A DNA stretch of 21,085 nucleotides, from positions 1 to 21,085 of the forward strand of contig WKLE02001580.1 of assembly GCA_014885115.2 (NCBI GenBank), in the 5' to 3' direction. Every line of letters starts with the position of its first letter. Positions within the stretch are counted from its first letter, which is position 1. The translations under genes were made by a program, and so were the position numbers. The DNA comes from Asterionellopsis glacialis (Eukaryota; Bacillariophyta; Plagiogrammaphyceae; Rhaphoneidales; Asterionellopsidaceae). The notes under the pieces were generated by a model that made no database searches, was not told the origin of the DNA, and was given only the letters and a program-made list of their open reading frames with translations. Below are positions 8,128 through 17,644 of this stretch, piece by piece.

Positions 8128-8335
8128 GGGTACCGTAGAGTACCAGTAGGTCTACTGTACCACATACAGGTATACGAAAAAGTGTATTTGCTTGGACATC
8201 TGTAGATACACTAACAGGTAGACTATGAGAGAGACAGCAAGAAGAGAAATTGGCTCTGAAAAGAAAACAATGCTCTTCTGACTTCTTCCTACTACCGTAT
8301 CCTGCGCCAGATCTTTACGGTACCAGGTACGACTG
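8128..8335. promoter_or_regulatory. Cluster of TACCGTA / GGTACC motifs upstream of the sulfotransferase-like gene
   Basis: GGGTACCGTAGAGTACCAG begins at 8128, CTACCGTATCC lies at 8292-8302 and ACGGTACCAGGTACG at 8317-8331, all within 250 nt of the ATG at 8377. The same words recur upstream of the NECAP and Cys-rich genes and at the right edge of the window. That they are regulatory is an inference from position and recurrence. Confidence 0.4.
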
Positions 8336-8376
8336 CTGGGACCTACTGAGTACGAAGTAGTGAGAAGACAACAACC

Positions 8377-9549
8377 ATGGGCTCAGAAGCAGAGGCAAAA
8401 AGTGCATTCGGAAGAAAGCGTCGGCAGAAAGTCGTCTCCTACGTTGTTGTACTCTTAGTCATTTTTGGAATTATATTCCTTGAGGAGCAGGACAACAATG
8501 ATGAATTATCATTTTCATTAAAAAACACTTCGACAAATACAAAAATAGACAGTAAGGACGTTGGCAAAAGTTTGTCTGCTCTAGAGGAAAGTTGCACAAA
8601 AATATCATTCTCTTCCAGTAAAGAGAAAGGGGATTCTCTAAACAACAGCAATGTGGGTGACTCAAAATGGACGACAAAACCTCTTTGGCTACCGTCCTAT
8701 CCTAGTGCATTAGAAGAAGCTACTCATAAATCAATTATCAATACATTAACTGGTTTGTCAGCAGGTGGTAAAAGTTTTTATGCATCATCAAAAGCAACAA
8801 AATTACGTCAATGTTTTGGTCAAACCGAAACTGCAACATGCTCAAACATCCATCCAATAGTAGCCATGTCAAAGACAGGCAGTCCGGAAATGAAAAAGGA
8901 TCTTTTTTTCCCACAATATATTATGGCAATCCGTAATCCAAGCACTGCCATGCCTGCCTTCCATAATAGCAAGGCAATCAAATATCATGGTCTAAAAGGA
9001 CAAGTACCTTTAGATCAGTGGAGGCAACATCGAGACATGTATTTTAAAGAAATGTTGGAAGAATGGAAGTCTATATTGGAAACATGGAAAGGTATGGAAC
9101 CCTATCAAGTAGGACTTTATCTTGTGTATGAACATTTATGGGATGTTCATGAAGGTCCCAGCTTGCTTGTACGATTATCGAAACTTCTTGAAAAAGCTGG
9201 GTTTTCTACAATATTGAAGAAAAAAGACACCATGACAAAGAATGACAACAACGCTTCCACAACAACAACAACAACAACGTTATCATCCTCGTCGGCTTCT
9301 TGTATTTGGTATAAAACGATGACACGAGAATCTATAGAAAAATATCATCAACAACATAATTATGAATATTATACCGACTACATACCAGGATACACGAAAG
9401 AACAACAACACTTCTTGATGCAAGAGTTGTCGGATCTCATGGTCAAATACAAGGATGATCTTGAATTGGTATCAATTCTTACGGAGTATCGCGATAATAT
9501 TCAACTTGATCTAGGAAGGGAACAAAAGAATGATAAAACTAAAACATGA
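8377..9549 (+). CDS. Sulfotransferase-like type II membrane protein
   Basis: 390-aa protein. A basic N-terminus (RKRRQK, 13-18) precedes one membrane segment (about 19-34), giving a Golgi-type type II topology with a lumenal catalytic part after a Ser/Asn-rich stem. WLPSYPS (104-110) sits where sulfotransferases have the 5'-phosphosulfate-binding loop, but the usual Gly/Thr residues are replaced by ALEEAT. AIRNPSTAMPAFHNSKAIKY (184-203) looks like the 3'-phosphate-binding RNP motif. The region W215-W237 followed by LYLVYEHLWD (247-256) and a Leu-rich helix matches the family's YEDL block. A Thr/Ser repeat (294-307, from an ACA microsatellite) interrupts the C-terminal part. It probably transfers sulfate from PAPS to a glycan or protein, or is a catalytically altered relative. 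The ATG at 8377 has a strong ACAACCATGG context. Convergent with CAP-G, 220 nt between stops. Confidence 0.65.
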   Translation: MGSEAEAKSAFGRKRRQKVVSYVVVLLVIFGIIFLEEQDNNDELSFSLKNTSTNTKIDSKDVGKSLSALEESCTKISFSSSKEKGDSLNNSNVGDSKWTTKPLWLPSYPSALEEATHKSIINTLTGLSAGGKSFYASSKATKLRQCFGQTETATCSNIHPIVAMSKTGSPEMKKDLFFPQYIMAIRNPSTAMPAFHNSKAIKYHGLKGQVPLDQWRQHRDMYFKEMLEEWKSILETWKGMEPYQVGLYLVYEHLWDVHEGPSLLVRLSKLLEKAGFSTILKKKDTMTKNDNNASTTTTTTTLSSSSASCIWYKTMTRESIEKYHQQHNYEYYTDYIPGYTKEQQHFLMQELSDLMVKYKDDLELVSILTEYRDNIQLDLGREQKNDKTKT

Positions 9550-9769
9550 CTGAGTAAGAAGGAGAACGATGCAATGAACAAAGGTACTGACTGTACAAAG
9601 TTATAGTCCAATTCAATCGACGAGGGGTCTTGTATTCAAAATATCAACCTTTTTCACTTAAATTTTGTACAAGTAGATGTCATAGATCTGTTGAAACATT
9701 AAAACTACATTCTACAAAAAAATGCAATCATAATAGTCCAACCAATTTTCCCTGGATTAAAATACCTTC

Positions 9770-12700
9770 TCATTCTTCCTCGAAATAGTTCACTTGAGTA
9801 AGACGTCTTTTCGTTCTAGAAACGATGCCTTTCCCATTTCCAGGGACGGCCTCACTTCTAGCTGCATTTTCTTTCCCCTCCGACGCTTCACTAAGAGCGA
9901 TTGCCTCCATAGCGCCAGCCAGAGAATCTTCATCGCTCTCACTTGTAGTTGTTCTGTCTTCATCTTCATCCTCACTATCAACAGTTGACAAGGCGTCGTT
10001 CAGTTTTTGAACAGCTCTGGAAGAACTTGCATCAGTCACGAGCAATTCAAGTTCGTTCATGTTCTTTTTCAATAAGCTAAGCCGAACCTCATTATCAGAC
10101 TGGACATCAATATGTGCGCCTCCTAAAAACTTGCAAAGTGCACGAACGTATACAGTGCTGATGTCGGTACCTGCTTTTATAATAAAGTCGGATATGGCAA
10201 TCGAAGCTGACAACACGCTGCTTGTTGTATGCACAGATTCTTCCTCCTGACTATCTTCCATGTTTTCCTCGCTTTTTTCTGTACAATCTTCACTGTCAAC
10301 TGGAGACTTAACCACATCTTGTTGAGCACCAATATCCACGGTTGAACACACATATTCAATAATCTTCACTATAGGCCAAGACATAGACGCGGATGTTTTT
10401 TTTTTTTTACTCTGCTTGTCATTCACGATAGCGATGACTGATTTAATCGATCCTAAAAGTGTTTCACGGCCTTCTTGGCTCTTGATGCTGTAAGCTGGGA
10501 AAAATACGGTGAGAAGCTGCTGTAGACGTACTACGCTACCAACTTCCTGTACTCTTTCATCTCCGTTGTCGACAGTCACATCTATGAAATCTGACCGGAA
10601 GAAAACAACAAGAAGCTGTGCTAAAAGGTAGCTATCATGAAGTTTTCCAGCAAAAAGTAGTTTAGCTGAAACCTCAGCAGCAACAGCCACCACTGCCGGT
10701 TTCGAATGATCCAGCATACTTTTGATGATATCTGCAAATGAGAAGGTCACATTTTCAACATCATATGGTGTCAATATTGCAGTGTACAATAGTGCCAGAT
10801 CACAAAGAGCTAAAGACGCCTGTCCCCTAATTTCGAGTCTTTCTTCATCGTTCCCGGCAACTTTAAGTAGAAGAGGCTTCACTTCTTCCATCACAATATC
10901 TTCTTTTGAAAGTAGAGCGTATCGTCCTAATGTGCTTACACCGCATTCTCTTACCATTGAATTGGTGCTCGTAATGGAAGGAAGAATGTAGCCCGTAAAA
11001 TTCTGCAGGATTGGGCTTGTAGCAATGTGTGGAGAAACATTTTCGAGGACAATCGAAAGAATGGAAACAATACGAAGGTGCTGACATATTTCTAAATCCT
11101 TCATATCTGTTTCTTCCTCACTGGTATCATCTGAAAGATCCGCAAGGATCTCCGAAACTGTTTGAAGGAAATAGGACTCATTCTCGTGTGCTGATGCGAT
11201 GGCTTGGATACACCCTTCGAGTAAATCATCAGGGGTATCAAGAGAAGCCAAAACATCTTTCATGACTGCAATGAAGTGCCTGCGACTGCCTTCTTCCTCG
11301 AGTCCTGAAATTTTTGCGAGATTAAGCAACTGGACGCAAACAAAGCAGATTCTATCCTCTAAATCATCAGCCGACTGTGCTTCGGTTTCATCCTCATCCG
11401 CATCTCGAGCATTAATTGATTCCACCAGTGCCGAAAGTTGTTGTTGGAACATTTCACAAAGTTCAGGGATATCTGGAATGACCTTTGCAACAATTCCTGC
11501 CTTTTTCATCCCAGAGAGGGTCTCTGCATGCTCGCAACTCACTCGAGCAAATAAAACTTGGGCAACGTCCAGCATAGATTCAGTTGCTTTTGGTTTTTGT
11601 CGATGTAGACTGGAGGCCTTTTCAACATTATCTCGAAACGCTCGCCTTTCAGGATCACTGAAATCTGTTAGGATGTCTTTCTTGTCGTCTGATGCTACAC
11701 TCAAAATAGTTCGAACCATTTTCTCGCATTCTTTTTCGTAAACTGTCGGTCCAACAAGCTCAATAAGGGCAACTGGATCAAATTTGACAGATTTCATCCA
11801 AGTCGTGCACACTACTTTCATTGCTGCTTCTTGAGTTGAGTTGCACCTGGAGGAGGAGGTATAAGTTTGTTAGGAGACAAAATTTTGAGAGGACGTCACT
11901 AATACAAATCTGTCTTATCTTACCTTTCTGTAAGACCACTGCGTAAAACGCTGGCTAACTGCTCTTGCGAAAAAATCATAATGTTTGCCTTAGTACGAAT
12001 CGCTTCGAGCGCTTCTACACGGACTTTAGATTTCACATCTCGAACTCTAGCAATGACCTTATCTATGGATTGTTCGTCCGACAATGGGACACTCCAAATT
12101 GCGGCAGAACGATTGGCAAGAGATGGATCGTGGTCCATACTCCAAAGAAGAGCGATCTTTACATCGCCATACTCTTGTTCCTCTGTGTCGCACGAACCTA
12201 CGAAAAACGACCCGCAGGCTTTGATGGCAGAATTTCGTACTGCTTGACTTTTGTCTGTTACTCGAAGAAGAAGCGCTTCTTTGGCAGGCTCCAACTGGTC
12301 AGTGCATTCACCACTTATCCTTAATTTCTCAACACAAAGACCCAATAGCTTACAAGCCTGAGACCGAATTTGTTCTGAGACAACACCAGAAAACTGTATA
12401 GCACGGTCAACGACAGATTCTGCCATGTATATATAATCAGCACAGCAACTGAAGGAGGCTACGAGGTCAAGAATACGATCATTGGATTCCTCATTGTCGT
12501 TACCGAGCTCGGTAACCATGGCGACATCCACAACCTTCAAAACTGCCTCAAGAATCTCTGGCTGAGCACTTTCGTTCCTACCACCATTGTCATTGCCATT
12601 AATTGAAATATCTCCCACTGCATTATTTAACAAATGTAATGAGATATCTTCTCGAATATTTGCAACTCGTGCTTCCGCTGATCCATTATTTTTGACAGAA

Positions 12701-12804
12701 ACACTATGACGACTTTTTTTCAAGGACGACTGATATCCCTCTCTTTGATACATATCAAAGTGATTCAACACAATATAAGATAGGGAATTTTCTTTATCCT
12801 TCAT
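9770..12804 (-). CDS. NCAPG: Condensin complex subunit CAP-G (Cnd3/Ycg1), two exons
   Basis: 985-aa HEAT-repeat protein, complement(join(9770..11846, 11924..12804)). CAP-G is the non-SMC subunit of condensin I that, with CAP-H, grips DNA during mitotic chromosome compaction in the nucleus. The family pattern is clear in exon 1: SEQIRSQACKLLGLCVEKL, a HEAT unit with DKSQAVRNSAIKAC, and RVRDVKSKVRVEALEAIRTK followed by the LASVLRSGLTER block. The latter corresponds to the conserved R-x-RDV...VR...GL-x-R region. Exon 2 continues with CNSTQEAAMKVVCTTW. The Cnd3 C-terminal domain lies roughly in the second half (for example REIRGQ-like EIRGQASLALCDLALLY). An acidic Ser-rich tail ends in a basic RTKRRLTQVNYFEEE patch. 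Length fits the family (about 1000 aa). The ATG at 12804 is the first in frame. A run of 13 A on the coding strand (10396-10408) encodes part of a KKKK tract. Confidence 0.92.
11847..11923 (-). other. Intron of the CAP-G gene (77 nt)
   Basis: On the minus strand the donor is GAAAG|GTAAGATAAG and the acceptor CCTCCTCCAG|GTGCAAC, with a CTAAC branch-point-like sequence and a pyrimidine tract before the acceptor. Splicing joins GAA AG to G TGC AAC, giving SGLTERCNSTQEAAM, which continues the conserved condensin alignment. Unspliced, the frame stops at TAA inside the intron (11920-11922). Confidence 0.93.
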
Positions 12805-13562
12805 TGTTTCGTTTTAGGCGTTGATCTCAAGGCACTGGTAATACGATTTATTTAGTTGCCGCAAAGCTTGCTTTCAATTCTATTGACACCACAACAAGGG
12901 AAGCAAGAACCAGGAAAGAACAACTCACTACTGTGGTGTCAAGTGGTTAGTAAAAACTTCTTTCAGATACATGAAAAAATGGCGGTTGCATACTCCCCAT
13001 CTTTCAAACAAAAAATCTGTCAGGCAGAATTTTTGCGTACTTACTATGCGTAATACTGGGCTATTTTTTTCGAAAGTCGTTTCCTTTCTTCCCAAGAGAA
13101 GTCTCGTACAATCGGGAGTAATCCAAGTTACTAAGGATAGGGTTCATCGGGAAGGTATGCGCAATGCGCAAGTGGAATCAGATTTGAAAAACTTGGGGGA
13201 AAAAAATGATTTTCCCTTTTCTTTGACAAACTTGTTCATTCTCTCGCCCGTTGGGAGGGTTCAAGGTTCAAGGTGTGTCTTTGTTGTGGCTTTGCTGGTC
13301 CTTCCCATGTCAAATACCTTCACATATACATCTTGTAGTCATTTCCCATCACGTTACTTCGATCACAGCATCGCTATCACAGCAAATAAGAATAAGAAGT
13401 AAAGATTTGAGCGTAAGAGTAGAGACTAATCGTTCGTTTTTGTTCATCGGGAGTATATACTCAAGAGGTAGACCGCTAGTTCCTGGGATCCAAAAATAGA
13501 TATCAAGTCTATTTATTCCTTTTTAAACAAGTAGAAATTTGGTCAATATTATACTACGCAGA
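12805..13562. promoter_or_regulatory. Divergent spacer between CAP-G and the glycosyltransferase-like gene
   Basis: 758 nt between two head-to-head ATGs; both promoters should lie here. No supported gene is present. A 143-codon plus-strand frame (12971-13402) has no recognisable domain and poor composition. A short direct repeat (GGTTCAAGGTTCAAGG, about 13258-13273) is the only repeat noticed. Confidence 0.45.
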
Positions 13563-15032
13563 ATGCCTTCGAACACACCACGGAAGCGAAAAGGCAATAC
13601 TGGCTCTAGAACAGTGCCTTTACAATCATTGTTCTCTTTTGTGCTGGGATGTATCGTTAGTACTGTGGTTGTTCTCAATGTGAAGGTAAATTCTTGGCAC
13701 CACTCCGACCCAAATGCCTTGCCAGCCACTGTGTCGGAACTTGCAAAGAATCAAATACGGAAAAATGAACAGGCACCAAGTATCTCAGAACCAATTACAC
13801 AAGATACCAAAAAGGCAGAATTATCACAGGAAGGAGGCAATCCTCGTTCTATTCTAGATGGTGTTCGAATTTTAGTTGGAATTGCTTCCTTTGATTTTTC
13901 ACAAATCCCTCATTTAGAAGAAGTCTTGGATGGGTACTTTGATTTGTGCGCAAGTGGGGCAAAGGTGGACGTTGTTATCCACTCCACTGTTGCTTATCCT
14001 GTAACTCTCATCGATTTGCTCAATTCACGGTTCATGTCCACAAATCCATCTCCTCGATCGGGGTTCTCTATTAAAATCATTTTGGTACCCCCCCGCGTAC
14101 GGCTACATCTTGTTGATTTCCACCGTCCCTATTTTTATGAAAGAATACATGAATACGATCTCTTTATTTATACAGAAGATGATATTCGAGTGTCACCACG
14201 AACTGTAGCAGCGTACATTTCCGAAACCGAACGAGTAAAAGAACTTGTAGGACCCGAGAAAGCCTCTGACTTTAATGTTGGCGTTGTACGGTACGAATAC
14301 AACTTCCCACCTGACATAATTATCAATGACAAGACACGGCATGCTACACAGAATGTCACTCGAGTTTACTGGGAACATGCATGGAAACCGGCCATTCCTA
14401 AATCAGTCGACGCAGTTCCCCAGAAACCTCTATCGGATAAATACGTTCACATGAGTAATCACCATCAAGGTATGTTCCTCGCAACCAGAGAATTACTGCT
14501 GGCATGGAAACAACGTCCTGGTTGTGAGTTTAATATGGTGAAAAATAGACCGGGCATGAAAAATAATCCTGGTCAACCAGCAGAGGGTACACAGCGTGTG
14601 TGGATGAGTTCTCAGCAGCTTTATGGAAAGAAACATTGTGGAGTCCAACAGGTAATACCCATGGATAACTTTGGACAGTTTAATATTTTGCACCTTCCAA
14701 ATAAAAATTATCGCCGAGTAGGAAGAAAGGGACGCCTGGGAGGGAATGCTGGCAAAGACAATCCGGAGAATGAATTTTCTGATGGGAACGAGCAATTCGA
14801 GGGACCCAGTAAGTTACTCCTGAGCGCTATGGAGTTACATATCTTGATGCGCCAGACGTGGCCTGCAACTCCACAACAGTCGTATCATGGAATAGAAATG
14901 ATCGACACTGTACCCAATGGCCGGAGTTCTTTGTTGATACGTAGGATGCAAGAATATCACGAGTATGTTGCTAGAGGGGGAGTGATGAGCGAAGAGGATA
15001 TGAAAAAGATAGACTTGGTGGAAGATCAATGA
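13563..15032 (+). CDS. Glycosyltransferase-like type II membrane protein, family uncertain
   Basis: 489-aa protein. A basic N-terminus (RKRKG) precedes one membrane segment (about 21-39), then a stem to about residue 100. The lumenal part begins VRILVGIASF (101-110), a typical first strand of a GT-A fold. VDVVIHST (135-142), YDLFIYTEDDIRVS (198-211) with an EDD that could play the DxD metal-binding role, and NHHQGMFLATRELLLAW (299-315) follow. GTQRVWMSSQQLYG (342-355) closes the conserved-looking core. These features fit a Golgi glycosyltransferase, but I cannot name the CAZy family, donor or acceptor. The ATG at 13563 is used; the frame upstream offers only TTG (13539). No intron is needed. 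Divergent from CAP-G and convergent with UTP3, only 74 nt between stops. Confidence 0.7.
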   Translation: MPSNTPRKRKGNTGSRTVPLQSLFSFVLGCIVSTVVVLNVKVNSWHHSDPNALPATVSELAKNQIRKNEQAPSISEPITQDTKKAELSQEGGNPRSILDGVRILVGIASFDFSQIPHLEEVLDGYFDLCASGAKVDVVIHSTVAYPVTLIDLLNSRFMSTNPSPRSGFSIKIILVPPRVRLHLVDFHRPYFYERIHEYDLFIYTEDDIRVSPRTVAAYISETERVKELVGPEKASDFNVGVVRYEYNFPPDIIINDKTRHATQNVTRVYWEHAWKPAIPKSVDAVPQKPLSDKYVHMSNHHQGMFLATRELLLAWKQRPGCEFNMVKNRPGMKNNPGQPAEGTQRVWMSSQQLYGKKHCGVQQVIPMDNFGQFNILHLPNKNYRRVGRKGRLGGNAGKDNPENEFSDGNEQFEGPSKLLLSAMELHILMRQTWPATPQQSYHGIEMIDTVPNGRSSLLIRRMQEYHEYVARGGVMSEEDMKKIDLVEDQ

Positions 15033-15106
15033 ACAATTCTACAGTAGTCAATCTGCACAGCATAATTCTAAGCTCATAATTATTGCTTTAGCGAGTGAAG
15101 AAGAGC

Positions 15107-17644
15107 TTATCGCACTCCAAGTTTTCTACTTCGGCTGAGACCACTTTTGATACCTGTTGTTTCACCGCCGTACTTGTGTCCTTCTTCAGTACGAACTTCA
15201 CGAACTGCACCCTTACGCCGAATGACTGCCTTACGGTATTGCTCACGTTTTTTAACACGAGGGTTGCGGTTGAGCTTGTTCTTATGGGCGACAAGACCAC
15301 GATTCTTCATGATGGCACGGCTGATTGCACGTTCGCCCTCAACTTCATCATCCAGAACGGGATACTTAGGCGCAACTTCATACATACTCTTCTTCATTGC
15401 CTTCTTGGCCTTACTACTTTTCTTGACTTGCTCATAAAATCCGCCACCATCTTCATCAAGGCCATCATCTAGTTCATCGTCCATGTAATCATCGTTATTG
15501 TTGGCTCCACCACCGTCTTCGTCGCTTTCAAGACCACCCATTTCAGCTTCCATCATCTCCAAGCCCCGACGAAGCGCTTCCTCATCCTCATTCGGTTCAT
15601 CAACATCCTCCACATTAGGGGCAGATCGTCGCTTTCTGCTTTGTGACCTCTGTTCAATGGCATTAACCGTCGAAGCAAGCGACAAAGTTGCTTTCCTTTT
15701 CTTATCAGCATCTCTATCTTCCTCATCCTCATCATCTCCAAAGTCTGAGGGCATAGCACGTCTCACCCGCTTCTTCTTACTTTTCTTCTTGGTGGAAGAG
15801 GAAGAATCGATTTCTTGCGGTCTCAATCCAAACCTGGCTTCATTGAGGACACCCTTGGCAAGTTCTTCTTCCTCCTCTTCTTGTTCAGAAGATGACGATG
15901 CTTCTTCCAACTTTGCGTCTACATCGGATACAGGAGTGGATCCTCCATGTTCTTCATCACTTCCATCGACTGCAACTTCACCTTCACCTTCACTGCTTTC
16001 TTCTCCATCATCATCAGATTTCATCAATGCAGATGCCTTGACTAAATTTTCCAACTGATCTGAAAGAGTATCAATTTTTGATTCAACTTTGTCTTCAAGT
16101 TTTTCTGCCAGAGAGTTCCATTGTTTCAAACGCGCCATAATGGGATGAGATTCAATGGAAGTAGCCTCATCAGATGCGCCTCCAATGTCAAGCATGTCAG
16201 CATCACCATCTTCTTCAATGATACCATTTGGTCCAGAAGACTCTTGTTCCGACTTGAGGAGCAAGTACATGGCTACATTCAACGCCACGGAAGTCTGTAA
16301 GGCTGACTTGGTGACCAAGTACTGAAGTCCCATGGGTGTTGCACCAACAGCCTTTGATAGGAATCATTTTTTCAAGTTAATTAATAAAAGATAAAAGATT
16401 AACAAGATGAGTTTCGTGCAATACTTGTCCAAATCGTGATGAACATACACATTTCAATTCAAATAAATTGTAGGTAAGCCATACAAGCGGAGATCGACCA
16501 TTGAAACAAAGGTCATCCCGTAGGATTAAAATTGGCACCATATAAATCAATATTGCACCACTTTTCTGCCAGAATATCAGAGTAACACACAATTGTGTCG
16601 GCGGAGAAAAAGAAAGTACCACATACCATACTTTTCAAAGTCCATTTTAGACGACGAAGAGTATGATGTACGGCATTTTCTTAATACATCCATCTATTCC
16701 AGCCTATCATGGGTGCTTTGCGAACATATACAAGACAGCAAACACAAACTTCAATGGTTACAATGAAAACTCACCTCTGGTGTTTCCTTATCATCCCCAT
16801 CAAGCAAAGCACTGGCAACTACACGTGTTTTCCCGTCCCACTCTTGAATTACTTCTGAAAAGTGTGACATGAGTGGTAATAATTCTGGGTGATGTGACTT
16901 GAGAAGTCTTCGTTTATCAGATCGCGATAATTTTGAAAAGTCTCTTGTTGATGCACTTAGGTCGTCTGACTTTGAGGAAGCCTTTTTTGACTTTTTCTTC
17001 TTCTTTTTCTTCTTTGCGTCACTCTCTTCATCAGAAGATGACAAGGACTCGTCATCACCATCTTGATCAAAATCAAGCATGAAGTCATCTTCTTTCATGT
17101 CCTTATACCGCGCAGCTTGAACTTCTTTGGCTGCCTCCTCTTCAAGGTAGGCATCATCCTCTTCTTGTCCAATTTCTAAATCAGCTGTATCACCACCATA
17201 TACGTTCTGACCCCAATCACGTACATTTTCTTCTTTCATATTTTCAAGTTCATCATCGTCATCATCTGAACTACTTAATTCTTGCTCTAATTCATCATCT
17301 TCAACATCAAAATTATCATGATTATTACTGCCATCGCTGGCATCATCATCGTCATCACTGCTGCTACTACTATCCTCATCGGAATCATCAATAGCAGCTC
17401 CTAAATCCAATACATTTTCTTTTTTTGAAATTCCATCATCATCATCGGATTCATTTTCATCATCATCAAATCGAATATGTTCTTCTTCTTCCTTACGATT
17501 ATGATAACGATCAACTTTATCATACATGGCATCATCATCACTATTGTAGTTTGAGTGTGATGCATTTTTCTCTTGATGTTGGCTCCGTGATTTGTACACA
17601 GCTTGATCACCAGTTTTGGCTGTTCCTCTTCGTTTTTTCCCCAT
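15107..17644 (-). CDS. UTP3: SAS10/UTP3, U3 small-subunit processome protein (two exons)
   Basis: 704-aa protein, complement(join(15107..16351, 16775..17644)). SAS10/UTP3 acts in the nucleolus within the U3 snoRNP processome in early 18S rRNA processing. The N-terminal third is highly acidic, with D/E/S runs and a KKKKKKKK patch. The Sas10/Utp3/C1D domain begins at about residue 250 (HHPELLPLMSHFSEVIQEW), crosses the intron, and continues as GATPMGLQYLVTKSALQTSV and ALNVAMYLLLKSEQ. HPIMARLKQWNSLAEKLEDK follows. The basic C-terminal Sas10 domain (about 614-704) has RAISRAIMKNRGL, HKNKLNRNPRVKKREQYRKA and GIKSGLSRSRKLGVR, the best family hallmark. The ATG at 17644 is followed by the basic MGKKRRG start typical of the family. 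Divergent from eIF3i with 591 nt between ATGs, suggesting joint control of ribosome-making and translation genes. Confidence 0.93.
16352..16774 (-). other. Intron of the UTP3 gene (423 nt)
   Basis: On the minus strand the donor is CCAGAG|GTGAGT and the acceptor TATCAAAG|GCTGTT. Both sides are phase 0, joining ...DKETPE to AVGATPMGLQYL inside the Sas10/C1D domain. It is four to five times longer than the 77- and 100-nt introns of the window. It contains a 12-nt perfect palindrome, ACACAATTGTGT (16587-16598). An 81-codon frame inside it (16377-16622) resembles nothing. No convincing box C/D or H/ACA snoRNA was found by eye. Confidence 0.88.

Larger units (their letters stand above)
7364..8376. 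promoter_or_regulatory. Divergent spacer between the GDPH/VWD and sulfotransferase-like genes
   Basis: 1013 nt with no supported ORF, AT-rich in the middle. It separates two head-to-head genes, so both promoters should lie here. Notable items: an 11-bp-stem hairpin at 7507-7533, a 7-bp-stem tri-loop hairpin at 7680-7696 (TACTGGA/TCCAGTA), a CACGTG E/G-box at 7881-7886, and a cluster of TACCGTA/GGTACC motifs at 8128-8161, 8290-8302 and 8315-8330 leading up to the sulfotransferase-like ATG. Confidence 0.5.

Noticed and set aside
11199..11741. 180-codon plus-strand frame opposite CAP-G exon 2
   Set aside because: Ser-rich shadow of a real condensin gene; no domain.
13247..13255. CCCGTTGGG, an M-phase MSA-like (AACGG) element upstream of CAP-G
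   Set aside because: A single five-base core is expected by chance in 758 nt and the full consensus is not matched.
12971..13402. 143-codon frame in the CAP-G/glycosyltransferase spacer
   Set aside because: No recognisable motif, lies where two promoters are expected, and two overlapping frames are equally open.
13539..13562. TTG start for the glycosyltransferase-like protein
   Set aside because: The ATG at 13563 gives a basic N-terminus and anchor typical of type II proteins.
15498..16058. 186-codon plus-strand frame opposite UTP3
   Set aside because: Its poly-Ser content is the antisense image of the Asp/Glu codon runs in UTP3.
16377..16622. 81-codon frame within the UTP3 intron
   Set aside because: No similarity seen; splice signals and phase support a single intron spanning it.
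17220..17480. Dense TCATCA/ATCATC runs as a satellite
   Set aside because: They are the codons of the acidic Asp/Ser/Glu tracts of UTP3, in frame and interrupted.
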